Notes: generated by a model not told the origin, from the sequence alone. Shown: positions 8,413 to 18,482, counted from the first letter of the stretch. The stretch: 64,000 nt of DNA from Roseobacter denitrificans OCh 114 (GCF_000014045.1 NC_008209.1:3805001-3869000), one strand, 5' to 3'. Numbers and translations are program-made.

Positions 8413-9468
8413 TCAGGTTGCGGCACGCCGCGTCCCGGTTTGCGTGTCGAACAGATGGCAAATCGTGGGCGGCACAACAAAAGAAATCATGTCACCAATC
8501 TCTGCCCGGAATTCCTTATGCGCCTTGACCGACACAAGCTGCCCACCTGCCCGGACGGTCAGCATCGTCGCATCCCCCAGCAGTTCAATCGTGTAGATCG
8601 GCGCATTGATCTGGCCCGATCCGTCCTCGGACAAGGTTGCATCCTCGGCCCGGAAGCCCAGTGTCGCAGGGCCATCCGGGCCGGAAAGCCCGCCGATTTC
8701 CACATGCGTGCCCTTGAACGTACCGCCGGCCATCTCACCCTCCATCAGGTTCATCGCCGGGCTGCCGATGAAGCTGGCCACAAAGGTATTGGCCGGATTG
8801 TCATAGATTTCCGTGGGCGTGCCGACCTGCTGCACCTTGCCCTGCTTCATCACGACGACACGGTCCGCCAGCGTCATCGCCTCGATCTGATCATGGGTGA
8901 CGTAGACGGTCGTCACCTTCAACTCGTGGCTGAGGTTCTTGATCTGCGCCCGCGTCGATACCCTGAGTTTCGCATCCAGATTGGACAGCGGCTCATCCAT
9001 CAGAAAGACATTCGGTTCCCGGACAATCGCCCGTGCAAGGGCCACGCGTTGCCGCTGCCCCCCAGACAGCTCGGCGGGTTTGCGGTGCAGGAAATCATCG
9101 AGTTCCACCATGGCGGAGGCGCGGCGCACGCGTTCATCATGCTCCCCCTCGGGCACCTTGCGCACCTTCAGCGGGAAGCGGATATTCTCATAAACGTTCA
9201 TGTTCGGGTAAAGCCCGTAGGACTGGAACACCATGGCCACATCACGATCCTTGGGGTCGAGGTCATTCACCACCCGCCCGTCAATCGCAATCTCGCCCTC
9301 CGTGGCGTCTTCGAGTCCCGCAATCATGCGCATGGTTGTGGTCTTGCCGCAGCCGGAAGGCCCAAGGAGCACCAGAAACTCCTGATCGGCGATGGTCAGG
9401 TTGAAATTATCAACACCGACGAAGCTTCCCCACCGCTTGTTCACGTTGCGCAGTTGTATCTCTGCCAT
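8413..9468 (-). CDS. ABC transporter ATP-binding protein (UgpC/MalK type)
   Basis: The 351-residue ATPase has Walker A GPSGCGKTTTMR (about residues 37-48), the signature LSGGQRQRVALARA, Walker B VFLMDEPLSNLDAKLR and a switch histidine (VYVTHDQIEAMTLADRV). The last third is a TOBE-type regulatory domain, as in MalK/UgpC. It energises the two CUT1 permeases downstream. It is the first gene of the nine-gene operon and has a strong AGGGGGGCAAG ribosome site. CUT1 operons more often begin with the binding protein, so this order is a minor oddity. Confidence 0.95.
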   Translation of the reverse strand: MAEIQLRNVNKRWGSFVGVDNFNLTIADQEFLVLLGPSGCGKTTTMRMIAGLEDATEGEIAIDGRVVNDLDPKDRDVAMVFQSYGLYPNMNVYENIRFPLKVRKVPEGEHDERVRRASAMVELDDFLHRKPAELSGGQRQRVALARAIVREPNVFLMDEPLSNLDAKLRVSTRAQIKNLSHELKVTTVYVTHDQIEAMTLADRVVVMKQGKVQQVGTPTEIYDNPANTFVASFIGSPAMNLMEGEMAGGTFKGTHVEIGGLSGPDGPATLGFRAEDATLSEDGSGQINAPIYTIELLGDATMLTVRAGGQLVSVKAHKEFRAEIGDMISFVVPPTICHLFDTQTGTRRAAT

Positions 9469-9548
9469 CTTGCCCCCCTGATGACGTCGCGAACCGAAAC
9501 CGGTTGCTTTGTGACGCTAGTCACCGGACCCCATCTTTGGCAAGGATT

Positions 9549-9568
9549 TTTTGCACACGTGTGCAAAA
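9549..9568. promoter_or_regulatory. Candidate LacI-family operator
   Basis: TTTTGCACACGTGTGCAAAA is a perfect 20-bp palindrome with the central CpG typical of LacI-family operators. It lies 80 bases before the first gene of the operon that ends with a LacI gene. The surrounding 298-base gap (9469-9766) also holds an inverted repeat GTGAC-GCTA-GTCAC at 9511-9524 and no convincing gene. Confidence 0.72.
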
Positions 9569-9766
9569 TCGGGCGAGAATTGGATTTCCTATAATTTTTA
9601 CAATACTTTACCCATGGATGTTCCGATTGCACGTGGCAACCAACTGCAAAAGCATGGCACGAAAAAATGATGCCGCTCACCCCGGTGAACGACATCAAAG
9701 CACTCGTTAAAAGCGAATCAATGAGCGCTGGCTGACGTCAAACGAACAAACCAGACGGCTTTTTAC

Positions 9767-10990
9767 CTAGAAGAACGCCTGCACACCTGTCTGCGCCCGC
9801 CCAAGGATCAACGCATGAATGTCATGCGTGCCTTCATAGGTATTGACGGTCTCAAGGTTCATCATGTGGCGGATGACCTGAAACTCTCCGCTGATGCCAT
9901 TGCCGCCATGCATGTCACGGGACATACGCGCAACATCCAGCGCCTTGCCGCAGTTGTTCCGCTTCATGATGCTGATCATTTCAGGGGCTGCCTGCGCGCT
10001 GTCCATCAAACGCCCGACTTGCAAGGAGCCTTGCAGGCCAAGTGCGATTTCGGTTTGCATATCCGCCAGTTTTTTCTGGAACAACTGCGTGCCCGCGATC
10101 GGTTTGCCGAACTGGTGACGGTCAAGGCCGTATTGCCGCGCGGCATGCCAGCAGAATTCCGCCGCCCCCATCACGCCCCAGCTGATGCCGTAGCGTGCAC
10201 GGTTCAGGCACCCGAACGGTCCTTTCAGACCCTGCACATTCGGCAACAGCGCGTCTTCGCCAACCTCAACGCCATCCATGACAATTTCGCCAGTGACCGA
10301 CGCACGCAGGCTGAGCTTGTTGCCCACTTTTGGCGCCGACAGGCCTTTCATGCCCTTTTCAAGGATAAAGCCACGGATCTTGCCGCCATGGGCCTCGGAC
10401 TTCGCCCAGACGACGAACACATCGGCAATCGGTGAGTTCGAAATCCACATTTTCGACCCGGTCAACTTGTACCCGGTTGGCGTCTTTTCAGCGCGCGTCT
10501 TCATGCCCGCCGGGTCGGACCCGGCGTCCGGCTCTGTCAGGCCAAAACAGCCAATTGATTCCCCTGAGCACAGTTTGGGAAGGTATTTCTGCCGCTGTGC
10601 CTCAGTGCCATATGCGTAAATCGGATAGATCACCAAAGAGGATTGCACGGACATCATCGACCGATACCCCGAATCGACACGCTCAATCTCGCGCGCGACA
10701 AGCCCGTAGGCCACATAGGAGCCACCCAAGCCGCCATATTCCTCGGGCAGGGTGATCCCAAGAAGGCCCATGTCGCCCATTTCCTTGAAAATCTCAGGCG
10801 CCACTGCTTCGTTCTCATAGGCATCAATCACGCGCGGCTGCAGCTTTTCCTGCGCATAGGCCTTGGCGCTTTCCTGAATCATCCGCTCGTCTTCGTGCAA
10901 TTGCTCGGCAAGACGGAAGGGATCAGACCAGTCAAATCCGGCCAGATCAGGGGCATCCTTGGCTTTGAGTATCGGCGTCTCAACGTTCAT
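9767..10990 (-). CDS. gcdH: Glutaryl-CoA dehydrogenase
   Basis: The 407-residue flavoprotein converts glutaryl-CoA to crotonyl-CoA and CO2 in lysine and tryptophan catabolism. It has acyl-CoA dehydrogenase domains in order: N-terminal helical, beta ([20 protein letters not shown]) and C-terminal helical. The C-terminal [20 protein letters not shown] carries the catalytic glutamate in YEGT and is characteristic of GcdH. The [13 protein letters not shown] segment carries the arginine that contacts the glutaryl carboxylate in this subfamily. It is transcribed divergently from a LysR regulator, the standard gcdH-gcdR arrangement. Confidence 0.95.
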   Translation of the reverse strand: MNVETPILKAKDAPDLAGFDWSDPFRLAEQLHEDERMIQESAKAYAQEKLQPRVIDAYENEAVAPEIFKEMGDMGLLGITLPEEYGGLGGSYVAYGLVAREIERVDSGYRSMMSVQSSLVIYPIYAYGTEAQRQKYLPKLCSGESIGCFGLTEPDAGSDPAGMKTRAEKTPTGYKLTGSKMWISNSPIADVFVVWAKSEAHGGKIRGFILEKGMKGLSAPKVGNKLSLRASVTGEIVMDGVEVGEDALLPNVQGLKGPFGCLNRARYGISWGVMGAAEFCWHAARQYGLDRHQFGKPIAGTQLFQKKLADMQTEIALGLQGSLQVGRLMDSAQAAPEMISIMKRNNCGKALDVARMSRDMHGGNGISGEFQVIRHMMNLETVNTYEGTHDIHALILGRAQTGVQAFF

Positions 10991-11035
10991 CTTTTATCCT
11001 TTCGGCGTCATATCGGCATTAGGTTGCGCCCATTA

Positions 11036-11053
11036 TTGCAAGTTACGGGGCAA
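11036..11053. promoter_or_regulatory. Candidate LysR-type binding site
   Basis: In the 92-base divergent gap between gcdH and the LysR gene, TTGC-N10-GCAA forms an interrupted dyad of the T-N11-A style used by LysR regulators. Placement fits control of both genes. It is a single short match, so confidence is moderate. Confidence 0.42.
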
Positions 11054-11082
11054 AAGGCTAACGAGGCTTTGTCCTGTCATTC

Positions 11083-11985
11083 ATGAGAAAAAATCATATG
11101 CAACCTGCGCGCCGTTTGCTCCCCTCCATCACCGCGCTGACCTGTTTCGAGGCGGTCGCCCGTTTAGGCAGCGCCACGGATGCAGCGGCTGAACTGTCGC
11201 TGACCCAAAGCGCGGTGAGCCGACAGATCAAGGCGCTGGAGGGGCAGTTGGGCATCACGCTTTTTGAACGGCGCGGACGACAATTGATCCTGACATCGCG
11301 CGGTGCGGCATATGTTTCGGATATCCGCGACATCCTGCAGCGCCTGACGCGCGCCTCCGTTGCAGTGCGTACCGACGCGCGCGCGGGTGCGCTCAACCTG
11401 TCGATCCTGCCCGCTTTTGGCATGCATTGGCTGGCACCCCGGCTGCAGGACTTTGCCCAGACCCACCCGGAGGTCACCGTCAATCTGTCCACCCGTCTGG
11501 CCCCGTTTGATTTTCGCGATACGCAGTTTGATGCCGCCATCCATTTCGGGCGCGAGGACTGGCCGGCGGCGGACTACCTGCCGCTCATGCCAGAGACCGT
11601 GGTTGCGGTCTGTGCGCCCTCCCTGATTCCAACGCCGTTAAGCGATGCGCGCGGTATTCTGTCCCATGACCTGATGCATCTGGAAACCCGGCCACGCGGT
11701 TGGGTGCGGTGGTTGCGATCGCTCGATATTGACGCCTCGCTGCCCCCCGGCATGGTTTTCGATCAGTTTTCCACCATGGCGCAGGCGGCGGTGCACGGCT
11801 TAGGGGTCGCGCTGCTGCCAACCTTTGTCGCGGACCCGTTCCTGAACAGTGGTCAGTTGGTGCTGGCCTCGCCCCACGCCAACCAGAGCATCGGCAGCTA
11901 TTATCTCGTGTGGCCTAAAGACCGCGAAGAGAGCCATAGCCTGACGTCTTTTCGCACCTGGCTGCGCGATCAGGCCCGAGGCTGA
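11083..11985 (+). CDS. LysR-family regulator, divergent from gcdH
   Basis: The 300-residue protein has an N-terminal winged helix (residues 14-75, including FEAVARLGSATDAAAELSLT and SAVSRQIKALEGQLG) and a LysR substrate-binding domain. It belongs to the GcvA-like branch (LFERRGRQLILTSRGAAY). The divergent position, 92 bases from gcdH, suggests it activates the glutaryl-CoA dehydrogenase gene in response to glutarate or glutaryl-CoA, as described for GcdR-type regulators (inference by context). Met6 (MQPARRLLPSI) is an alternative start. The 254 bases after it, up to 12239, show no convincing gene. Confidence 0.9.
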   Translation: MRKNHMQPARRLLPSITALTCFEAVARLGSATDAAAELSLTQSAVSRQIKALEGQLGITLFERRGRQLILTSRGAAYVSDIRDILQRLTRASVAVRTDARAGALNLSILPAFGMHWLAPRLQDFAQTHPEVTVNLSTRLAPFDFRDTQFDAAIHFGREDWPAADYLPLMPETVVAVCAPSLIPTPLSDARGILSHDLMHLETRPRGWVRWLRSLDIDASLPPGMVFDQFSTMAQAAVHGLGVALLPTFVADPFLNSGQLVLASPHANQSIGSYYLVWPKDREESHSLTSFRTWLRDQARG

Positions 11986-12239
11986 ACCACGGTTGGACGT
12001 GCCGGTCATGCCCGCTCGAATACCTCGCCGCGCCATGCCGTTCCTGCGCCACGGATGTGGCTCGTTTCTGTCGCAATCCACTTTTAAGTAACGTCTATCC
12101 ACTCCTTGGGTGGGACGGACCGAGGGTGTTTGATATTTAACCAGTTCACGCGTTTTTAGTGACCCCTTGCGACGTCCCACTCAGCGGTGTGCCAAAGGAT
12201 ACAGCCGGAACCGATGGTTCAAAGGCGGATTGGTATCAG

Positions 12240-12905
12240 CTAGATCGGCGCGATCAGTTGTGGGCCGGATGCGCGGTTGGAATTGACCGCGCGGTCCACG
12301 CGAAACATCTCCAGCGCGTCTTCGGGGGCGGCCCGCATCAGGGTCGCCGCACCGTGACCCGCCTCTCCGAGCCACAGCGGCCAGTCGTCAGGCCCGAGGA
12401 TCACCGGCATCCGGTGATGTATGCGCGCCATCGTTTCATTCGCAGCCGTGGTGACGAGTGCCACTGTGCGCAACACCGCACCATCCGGCTGCGTCCAGTT
12501 TTGCCAAACGGCCGCCATGACGCAGACCCCACCCCCCGGCGGCGCGATATACCACGGATCACGCGCCCCGTCCTCTGACTTGGTCCACTCATAAAAACCA
12601 GTCGTGACAACCAATGCGCGCCGCTGACGCACAGCCGCGCGAAATGCAGGTTTTTCTGCAATCGTCTCGGCCCGCGCGTTGATCAGCAGCGGGCCATCGT
12701 TGGTTTTCTTGTACCAATGGGGCAAAAACCCCCAACGCATGGACGACAGCCGCCTTTGCCCTGAAGCATCGCCCGTAATGACGTGGATGTTGTTGGTCGG
12801 ACACACATTGTAGTTGGGCACATCCGGCAGGTCATTGTCCGGCTGGGCCGCGAACAATTGCGCCATCGCGTCAGTGGGCAGGGTAATGGAAAAACGTCCA
12901 CACAT
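12240..12905 (-). CDS. SRAP-domain protein (YedK/HMCES family)
   Basis: The 221-residue protein is a SOS-response-associated peptidase family member. After removal of Met1, Cys2 (MCGRFSI) becomes N-terminal and in this family forms a thiazolidine crosslink with abasic sites in single-stranded DNA, protecting them during replication. Other active-site residues are visible: Asn76 (INARAE), Glu106 (GFYEW) and His164 (IHHRMP). Length is normal. It stands alone between the LysR gene and the 5'-nucleotidase gene. No LexA box was recognised upstream. Confidence 0.93.
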   Translation of the reverse strand: MCGRFSITLPTDAMAQLFAAQPDNDLPDVPNYNVCPTNNIHVITGDASGQRRLSSMRWGFLPHWYKKTNDGPLLINARAETIAEKPAFRAAVRQRRALVVTTGFYEWTKSEDGARDPWYIAPPGGGVCVMAAVWQNWTQPDGAVLRTVALVTTAANETMARIHHRMPVILGPDDWPLWLGEAGHGAATLMRAAPEDALEMFRVDRAVNSNRASGPQLIAPI

Positions 12906-13008
12906 GCGTGCTACCTGTTACGCGGTTCGGGTCAAAATGGGCTGAGTTGCAAAGGCATACGCCCGAGAAATACCCGGGCGCATGGATCAATTCGGGCAAC
13001 GGCGTGCA

Positions 13009-14568
13009 TTACTTGGCCGTAATGCGACCGTCCAGATAGGGCGTGTAGGGGGCGTTCGCCGCCATATATTCCGCCGTGACATCCGCAAGATCAGGGCCGA
13101 AGTCATAGGCATCCTGCGCGGTCTTGAACATATCAAACCCGTCGCCGCCGTTGCGCACGTAATCGTTTGAAACCACGCCATAGAGTTTTTCCAGATCAAT
13201 CGGCGCACCGCCCACCATCACGTCGCTGATCCGGCTGCCTGCGGGCTGTGACACGTCAAAGGCATAGCTCATCCCGGCGACCTGCAGGAAACGACCCGCG
13301 CCCTCCTCGTGCTGGCTGACCGCGTTTTCCAGCGCCGCGACGATGGTGGCACCGGTGACCTTGAAGGTACTCAGCGTGTTCTGAAACGGCAGCACCGTCA
13401 GCACTTCGCCCTTGGTCACCTCACCAGCGTCAATGCTGGCGCGAATACCGCCGCCGTTCTGCAAGGCAATCTCAACGCCCTGATCCTGCACCCGGGCCAG
13501 CATCGCATCCGCAATCAGGTTGCCCATTTCGCACTCGCGAGCACGACAGGCATCCCGTTCACCGACAATCGCCTCCGCCGCATCGGCGACAACGGTGTTT
13601 CTAATTTCATCCAGCGGCAGTGCCGCCTCGACGATACGCGCAACGGTCGCTTCATCCGCTGTCACGGTCGCATCCATGATCAGCGGTTCGCCCACGGCAC
13701 GGACAAGGGTGCCTTCATCATCAAAGGTCACATTCAATTCGCCCAGAAACTTGCCAAAGGCATAGGCCTGCACGATCGCCGTATCCCCCACCATCGTTGG
13801 GTAGGGACCAACGGCGTCTTCATTCGTGTTGGACAAAAGGCTGTTGGAATGCCCCCCGACGATCACATCAACACCGGTTGTTTCAGCGGCCACGCGCTGA
13901 TCCACGCCGTAGCCCGAATGGCTCAGCACGATGATCTTGTTCACACCGTCTGCGGTCAGCAGGTCAACCTGTTCCTGAACGGCGGCCACCGGATCGGAGA
14001 AGGTGATGTTATCCCCCGGCGAGGCCAGTTCATCCGTGTCCTGTGGGGTCAGTCCGATCAGGCCCAGACGCTCACCGCCGCGTTCGATCACCACAGACTT
14101 GGGCAGGGTTTCCGCCAGCAGCGGTTCACGCGTGACATCCGCATTCGACATCAGCACAGGAAAGTCCACAGCATCGATAAAGCCGCGCAAAACCTCGGGT
14201 CCGTCATCGAATTCGTGGTTGCCCACGGTCATTGCGTCATAGCCCATCTTGTTCATCATCTCGGCCGCAAGTGCGCCCTTGTAATAGGTGTAGAACAACG
14301 TGCCCTGAAACTGGTCGCCCCCATCCACGAGGATCGAGTTGTCGCTGCGCGCCCGGGCATCCGCGATCGCCGTCACGAGGCGGGCAGAACCACCAAAGCA
14401 CTTGCCCTCGGCGTCATCCTCGGCAGAGCAGCCGCTGTCAAAACGACTGATCGGCTCGAACCGTGCGTGGAAATCATTGGTGTGCAGAATGGTCAGGTTG
14501 TATTCCGCCGCCGCCATACCGGTGGTCACGGCAAGTGCAGCGGTCGCACTCAGGAATCGTTTCATCAT
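13009..14568 (-). CDS. Secreted 5'-nucleotidase / UshA-family metallophosphoesterase
   Basis: The 519-residue protein begins with a signal peptide (MMKRFLSATAALAVTTGMAA), so it acts in the periplasm. The metallophosphoesterase domain carries the dinuclear metal ligands: Asp32 and His34 (TNDFHARFEP), Asp85 (VDGGDQF), Asn117-His118 (VGNHEFD) and the late VIVGGHSN. The C-terminal 5'-nucleotidase substrate domain has LQNGGGIRASIDAGE and GGDGFDMF. It likely dephosphorylates external nucleotides to supply nucleosides and phosphate, complementing the nucleoside salvage operon at 30.8-34.4 kb. No Pho box was identified. Confidence 0.93.
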   Translation of the reverse strand: MMKRFLSATAALAVTTGMAAAEYNLTILHTNDFHARFEPISRFDSGCSAEDDAEGKCFGGSARLVTAIADARARSDNSILVDGGDQFQGTLFYTYYKGALAAEMMNKMGYDAMTVGNHEFDDGPEVLRGFIDAVDFPVLMSNADVTREPLLAETLPKSVVIERGGERLGLIGLTPQDTDELASPGDNITFSDPVAAVQEQVDLLTADGVNKIIVLSHSGYGVDQRVAAETTGVDVIVGGHSNSLLSNTNEDAVGPYPTMVGDTAIVQAYAFGKFLGELNVTFDDEGTLVRAVGEPLIMDATVTADEATVARIVEAALPLDEIRNTVVADAAEAIVGERDACRARECEMGNLIADAMLARVQDQGVEIALQNGGGIRASIDAGEVTKGEVLTVLPFQNTLSTFKVTGATIVAALENAVSQHEEGAGRFLQVAGMSYAFDVSQPAGSRISDVMVGGAPIDLEKLYGVVSNDYVRNGGDGFDMFKTAQDAYDFGPDLADVTAEYMAANAPYTPYLDGRITAK

Positions 14569-14689
14569 TTTCCCCCTAGATGGACAATTGCCATATCGTG
14601 ACCTGCAGGCCGCGACGTGTCAAAGGCTCAATCGGCGCGGGCGCGCGCATGGTCTTGACCGCGCGCCGGTGCCGGGGCATCAGGCGCAT

Positions 14690-15040
14690 ATGATCATTTT
14701 GAAAATATTCCGCGCCTCTGAATGGGAAGCGTTGCGAAAGCAGGGCGAAACCGCTGGCGCGCCCATAGATATCGCGGATGGATATGTGCATTTCTCGACC
14801 GCACAACAGGCAGGGGAAACGGCCGCGAAACACTTTGCGGGTGCGTCGGATTTGTTTTTATTGGGCGTGGATGCTGAAAAACTGGGCGAAGACCTGAAGT
14901 GGGAATTGTCGCGGGGCGATCAGCTTTTCCCACATCTCTATCGCAAGCTGCGCCTTGATGATGTCCTCTGGGCGGTGCCGCTGCCCCTCGTGGATGGTGT
15001 ACACCAGTTTCCGGCCGGGCTGGACGAGGCCTGCGCATGA
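14690..15040 (+). CDS. DUF952 family protein
   Basis: The chosen ATG at 14690 gives a 116-residue protein ([20 protein letters not shown]), the normal size of this family. The signature [20 protein letters not shown] near residues 31-50 is the conserved DUF952 region. The fold is believed to be related to ADP-ribosyltransferase-like proteins, but the function is unknown. Its last four bases overlap the pyrD start (ATGA), an association often seen in alphaproteobacteria and suggesting cotranscription. Confidence 0.88.
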   Translation: MIILKIFRASEWEALRKQGETAGAPIDIADGYVHFSTAQQAGETAAKHFAGASDLFLLGVDAEKLGEDLKWELSRGDQLFPHLYRKLRLDDVLWAVPLPLVDGVHQFPAGLDEACA

Positions 15041-16089
15041 AACGGCTTGCCGAAAAGGCAGGCCTCGCGGTTTTGCAAAGCATGGACCCGGAAAGGGCAC
15101 ACGGCCTTGCGCTTGCAGCGCTCAATGCGGGGCTTGCCGGTCAACCGGGGCCGATCAAATCGGACCGTTTGCGCGTGCGCTTGGCAGGCATGGATCTGGC
15201 AAATCCGGTCGGGCTGGCGGCGGGCTTTGACAAGAATGCCCAAGCCGTTGGCCCGCTTGGCAAGGCTGGTTTCGGGTTCATTGAGGTGGGCGCGGCCACG
15301 CCCCTGCCCCAACCCGGCAACCCAAAGCCACGCCTGTTCCGCCTCAAGCAAGACGCCGCCGCCATCAACCGGTTCGGGTTCAACAACGACGGTATGGACG
15401 CCATCGCCGGGCGACTGGCAGGGGCGGCGTGCGCGGTGCCTGTAGGCATCAATCTCGGCGCGAACAAGACCAGCGAGGACCGCGCCGCCGATTTCGCCGT
15501 TGTGATGCAGCGCTTCAAAGGGCATGTGTCTTTCGCGACGGTCAATGTCTCCTCGCCCAACACCGAAAAACTGCGCGACCTGCAAGGGCCCGCCGCCCTT
15601 GCCGCGCTGCTTGACGGCGTGATGCAGGTGCGGGGCAACACACCGGTGTTTCTGAAAATCGCGCCGGACCTGACCCTGCCCGAGATCAGCGATATTGCCA
15701 CGGTCGCGCAGAATGCTGGCGTGGACGGGATCATCGCAACCAATACCACGCTGGATCGTGATGGGTTGCATGGGCCCCATAAGACGCAGGCGGGCGGGCT
15801 GTCCGGCCAGCCTCTGTTTGAGAAATCAACGCGCGTGCTCGCGCAGCTTTCCGCAGCAACCGACCTGCCGCTGATCGGTGTGGGCGGTGTCGCCAGTGGC
15901 GCGCAGGCCTATGCCAAAATCCGCGCGGGTGCCACGGCGGTGCAGCTTTACACAGGGTTGGTCTATGGCGGGCTGTCACTGGTGGGCGACATCATCCGTG
16001 ACCTGGGTGATCTGCTGGAACGGGACGGCTTTGCGTCGGTGGCCGAAGCCTGCGGCACGGATCGCGACCGCTGGCTCAACGCGGCCTAA
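15037..16089 (+). CDS. pyrD: Dihydroorotate dehydrogenase (quinone), class 2
   Basis: The 350-residue flavoprotein oxidises dihydroorotate to orotate with quinone in pyrimidine synthesis, at the inner face of the membrane. An N-terminal helical stretch ([20 protein letters not shown]) typical of class 2 enzymes provides membrane association. The FMN barrel contains [16 protein letters not shown], the catalytic serine region [18 protein letters not shown], and [19 protein letters not shown] for phosphate binding. It is translationally coupled to the DUF952 gene. Its end overlaps the end of the convergent MATE gene by four bases. Confidence 0.97.
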   Translation: MKRLAEKAGLAVLQSMDPERAHGLALAALNAGLAGQPGPIKSDRLRVRLAGMDLANPVGLAAGFDKNAQAVGPLGKAGFGFIEVGAATPLPQPGNPKPRLFRLKQDAAAINRFGFNNDGMDAIAGRLAGAACAVPVGINLGANKTSEDRAADFAVVMQRFKGHVSFATVNVSSPNTEKLRDLQGPAALAALLDGVMQVRGNTPVFLKIAPDLTLPEISDIATVAQNAGVDGIIATNTTLDRDGLHGPHKTQAGGLSGQPLFEKSTRVLAQLSAATDLPLIGVGGVASGAQAYAKIRAGATAVQLYTGLVYGGLSLVGDIIRDLGDLLERDGFASVAEACGTDRDRWLNAA

Positions 16090-17426
16090 CCTGCCTTGCT
16101 CGCGTGGCGTTCAAGGGCCGGGTACCGCGCGCCCAACGTAATGCCACGCACGGCAAAAGAGATCAGCAAAGCCACCCACAGCCCGTGATTGCCCCAGATC
16201 GGCAAGAGCACCAGTATCGCCAGCCAATACGACGCGAAACTCAAGGCCATCATATTGCGCATGTCGCGCCCGCGCGTGGCCCCGATAAAGATACCATCCA
16301 GCATCCACGCCGCACACCCTACAACGGGCGCGGCCACCATATAGGGGAGGAACGCGCGCGCCGCTTGCTGCACGTCGGGGTCTTTGGCCATCACATCAAT
16401 GATCCAGCCCCCCGCCAGCGCAAAAGCCAGGGCGCTGGTGACACAGACCACAAGTCCCCAGAAGGACGTGACGATCACGCTGCGCCGCACATGGCTGCGC
16501 TTGCCAAGACCGTAGGCACGCGCGATCAGGCTCTCGGCCGTAAAGGCAAAGCCATCCATCGCATAGACCGTGATATACATGAACTGAATGAGCACCTGAT
16601 TGGCGGCCAGCGTTACATCCCCGAAACGCGCACCGATGAAGACAAAGGATGAAAAGATGATCATCAGCATCAGCGAGCGCAGGAAGATATCCGTGTTCAA
16701 AAGCGCCATGCGGATCAGTTTGGCGCGGTCGAATATGCGGGGCCAGTCGCGCCAGTCCGGACGCTGAAAGGCCGCACGGCAAAACCAGAGCGCAAGGGCG
16801 CAACCGGTGATTTCGGCAATGACGGTCGCCGCAGCCACCCCCGGAACGCCCCAGTCAAGCACCAGCACGAATACCAGATCCAGCACGATGTTCACGCCGT
16901 TCATCACCAACTGAACCCAAAACACGCCCGCCGTCTTTTCCATGGCGACCAGCCAGCCGGTCAGGGCGAAAACCGCAATCGCTGCCGGCGCTGTCCAGAT
17001 GCGGATCGCAAGATATTGCCGCGCAAGGCCCTCCACCTCGTCACTGGCAGGGGCGAGCCGGAAGGCACTCCAGAAGATCAGCGGCTGCATCACGATCATC
17101 AGAAAACCACCCACAAGCGCCACGACCAGCGCGCGGGTCAGCCATGCAGAAACTTCGGCCCGATCGCCCGCGCCCTCGGCCTGCCCCACCAGACCGACCG
17201 TGCCCATCCGCAAGAACCCGAATATCCAGTACATGGTCGACAGGATAACCGCCCCCAGTGCCACAGCCCCGATCGGGGCCGCCTCGCCCATCTGCCCGAC
17301 AACGCCCACGTCCACCGCGCCCAGAATGGGAACCGTGGCATTGGACAGCACAATCGGCAGGGCGATTTTCAGAACCCGTCTGTGGCTGATTTCTTCGCGC
17401 AGGGCGGCGGCAGGGTCAGCTGTCAC
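16086..17426 (-). CDS. MATE-family efflux transporter (DinF-like)
   Basis: The 446-residue protein has about twelve hydrophobic segments arranged in two MatE halves; the start region [24 protein letters not shown] sequence is the standard first helix. It likely exports organic cations or metabolites using a proton or sodium gradient; the substrate is unknown. Its start overlaps the end of the upstream PaaI thioesterase gene by 11 bases, so it follows the two thioesterase genes in one minus-strand operon. Confidence 0.92.
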   Translation of the reverse strand: MTADPAAALREEISHRRVLKIALPIVLSNATVPILGAVDVGVVGQMGEAAPIGAVALGAVILSTMYWIFGFLRMGTVGLVGQAEGAGDRAEVSAWLTRALVVALVGGFLMIVMQPLIFWSAFRLAPASDEVEGLARQYLAIRIWTAPAAIAVFALTGWLVAMEKTAGVFWVQLVMNGVNIVLDLVFVLVLDWGVPGVAAATVIAEITGCALALWFCRAAFQRPDWRDWPRIFDRAKLIRMALLNTDIFLRSLMLMIIFSSFVFIGARFGDVTLAANQVLIQFMYITVYAMDGFAFTAESLIARAYGLGKRSHVRRSVIVTSFWGLVVCVTSALAFALAGGWIIDVMAKDPDVQQAARAFLPYMVAAPVVGCAAWMLDGIFIGATRGRDMRNMMALSFASYWLAILVLLPIWGNHGLWVALLISFAVRGITLGARYPALERHASKAG

Positions 17427-17934
17427 GACGGTCCGGCATCAGAAAGTGACCCGTTGCCTGCGCGAAAAGTCGGTCGCGGTTGTCTTGCCAGGCCTCAACA
17501 TGCACCGAGGCATAACGCCGACCTGACCGAACGATGCGCGCGCGCGCGTAGGCGTCCCGCGGCAGACCCGAGCGCAGATAGTCCGTTGATATATCAATCG
17601 TCTTGGGCAGGCGTGGCATGCCGCCGCTGGCCAGACCCTTGGCATCTATTGCCCCTGATTCCATATCTTCCCAAAGGTAGGTCCAGCTCAGGGTAATGAT
17701 CGCCGTCACTTCGAGGAACGCCGCTGTCACGCCCCCATGGATCGCGGGCAACAACGGATTACCGATAAGCTTTTGGTCAAAGGGCAAGATGCCCGTCAAC
17801 TCATCCCCGCGCCGCTCGAATTCGATGCCCAGAAACTGGATGTAGGGCACACCGTCCACCAGCGCGCGCAACGTCGCATCCCGCCTTTGCTTGACGACCT
17901 GAACCGGTTCGGGGGCACGCCGCGGGGTTCTCAT
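17416..17934 (-). CDS. PaaI-family hotdog thioesterase (second of a pair)
   Basis: The 172-residue protein has a single hotdog domain. AIHGGVTAAFLEVTAIITLS is the conserved catalytic-helix region of PaaI/YbgC-type acyl-CoA thioesterases, followed by PKTIDISTDYLRSGLPRDAY. It has an N-terminal basic extension of about 35 residues. It overlaps the upstream paralogue by four bases, and the MATE gene by 11. It presumably hydrolyses an acyl-CoA; with the neighbouring paralogue it could form a hetero-oligomer (inference). Confidence 0.9.
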   Translation of the reverse strand: MRTPRRAPEPVQVVKQRRDATLRALVDGVPYIQFLGIEFERRGDELTGILPFDQKLIGNPLLPAIHGGVTAAFLEVTAIITLSWTYLWEDMESGAIDAKGLASGGMPRLPKTIDISTDYLRSGLPRDAYARARIVRSGRRYASVHVEAWQDNRDRLFAQATGHFLMPDRRDS

Positions 17935-18353
17935 CGCCTGCTCTCCAGCGTGAAGGCCCCTGTGGCGGCTGCAACGGGGTTGTCTGTATCTTCATCCGTC
18001 GCGGTGGCCCTGACAAAGGCCACGGTGCGCGTCATGTGATAACACACCGCCTGCGCGATGATTTTCTGACCCGGCGTCGCGGCCCGCATGTAGTCGATCC
18101 GCAGATCAATCGTTGCCGTGCCGCCCCCGTTGTCGGGATGGCACATCACCGCTGCGCCGCAGCAGGTATCCATCAGCGCCGAGACCGCGCCGCCATGGAT
18201 AACACCGGTTTCAGGATCGCCCACCAGTTTGGGATCATATGGCATCTCAATCGCCGCCATCCCGTCGCCCATCTCCGTCAGCCGCATGCCCAGAGCCTTG
18301 CTGTGCGGAAGCGCTTCGACGAATTGCCTTGCGATTACATCTTTCTGCACCAT
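17931..18353 (-). CDS. PaaI-family hotdog thioesterase (first of a pair)
   Basis: Starting at the ATG at 18351-18353 the protein has 140 residues, the normal length. The hotdog signature VIHGGAVSALMDTCCGAAVM is at residues 51-70, and TATIDLRIDYMRAATPGQKI follows. The frame is open far upstream but that part overlaps the promoter of the divergent MerR gene and is not coding-like. It is divergent from the MerR regulator at 18483, with 129 bases between them, so it may be a target of that regulator. Acyl-CoA specificity cannot be read. Confidence 0.9.
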   Translation of the reverse strand: MVQKDVIARQFVEALPHSKALGMRLTEMGDGMAAIEMPYDPKLVGDPETGVIHGGAVSALMDTCCGAAVMCHPDNGGGTATIDLRIDYMRAATPGQKIIAQAVCYHMTRTVAFVRATATDEDTDNPVAAATGAFTLESRR

Positions 18354-18482
18354 TGTCGGCTGCGCCTCATTGCTGCTGTGTGTCTGGCCCCCTTTATCAC
18401 AGCACTGTGTCGCCAAGAGCAAGGGGGAGTGTTGCGCTCGCGTCTTTTGCGTCCTAGCCTGAGCCCAAGGGAGAGAGCCGCA

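Noticed and set aside
7930..9594. Open frame of more than 550 codons opposite the ABC ATPase and binding-protein genes
   Set aside because: It covers two clear genes on the other strand and their intergenic hairpin; typical high-GC shadow.
11800..12180. Possible small gene between LysR and the SRAP gene on the minus strand
   Set aside because: Overlaps the LysR C-terminus, has no ribosome site and has shadow-type composition.
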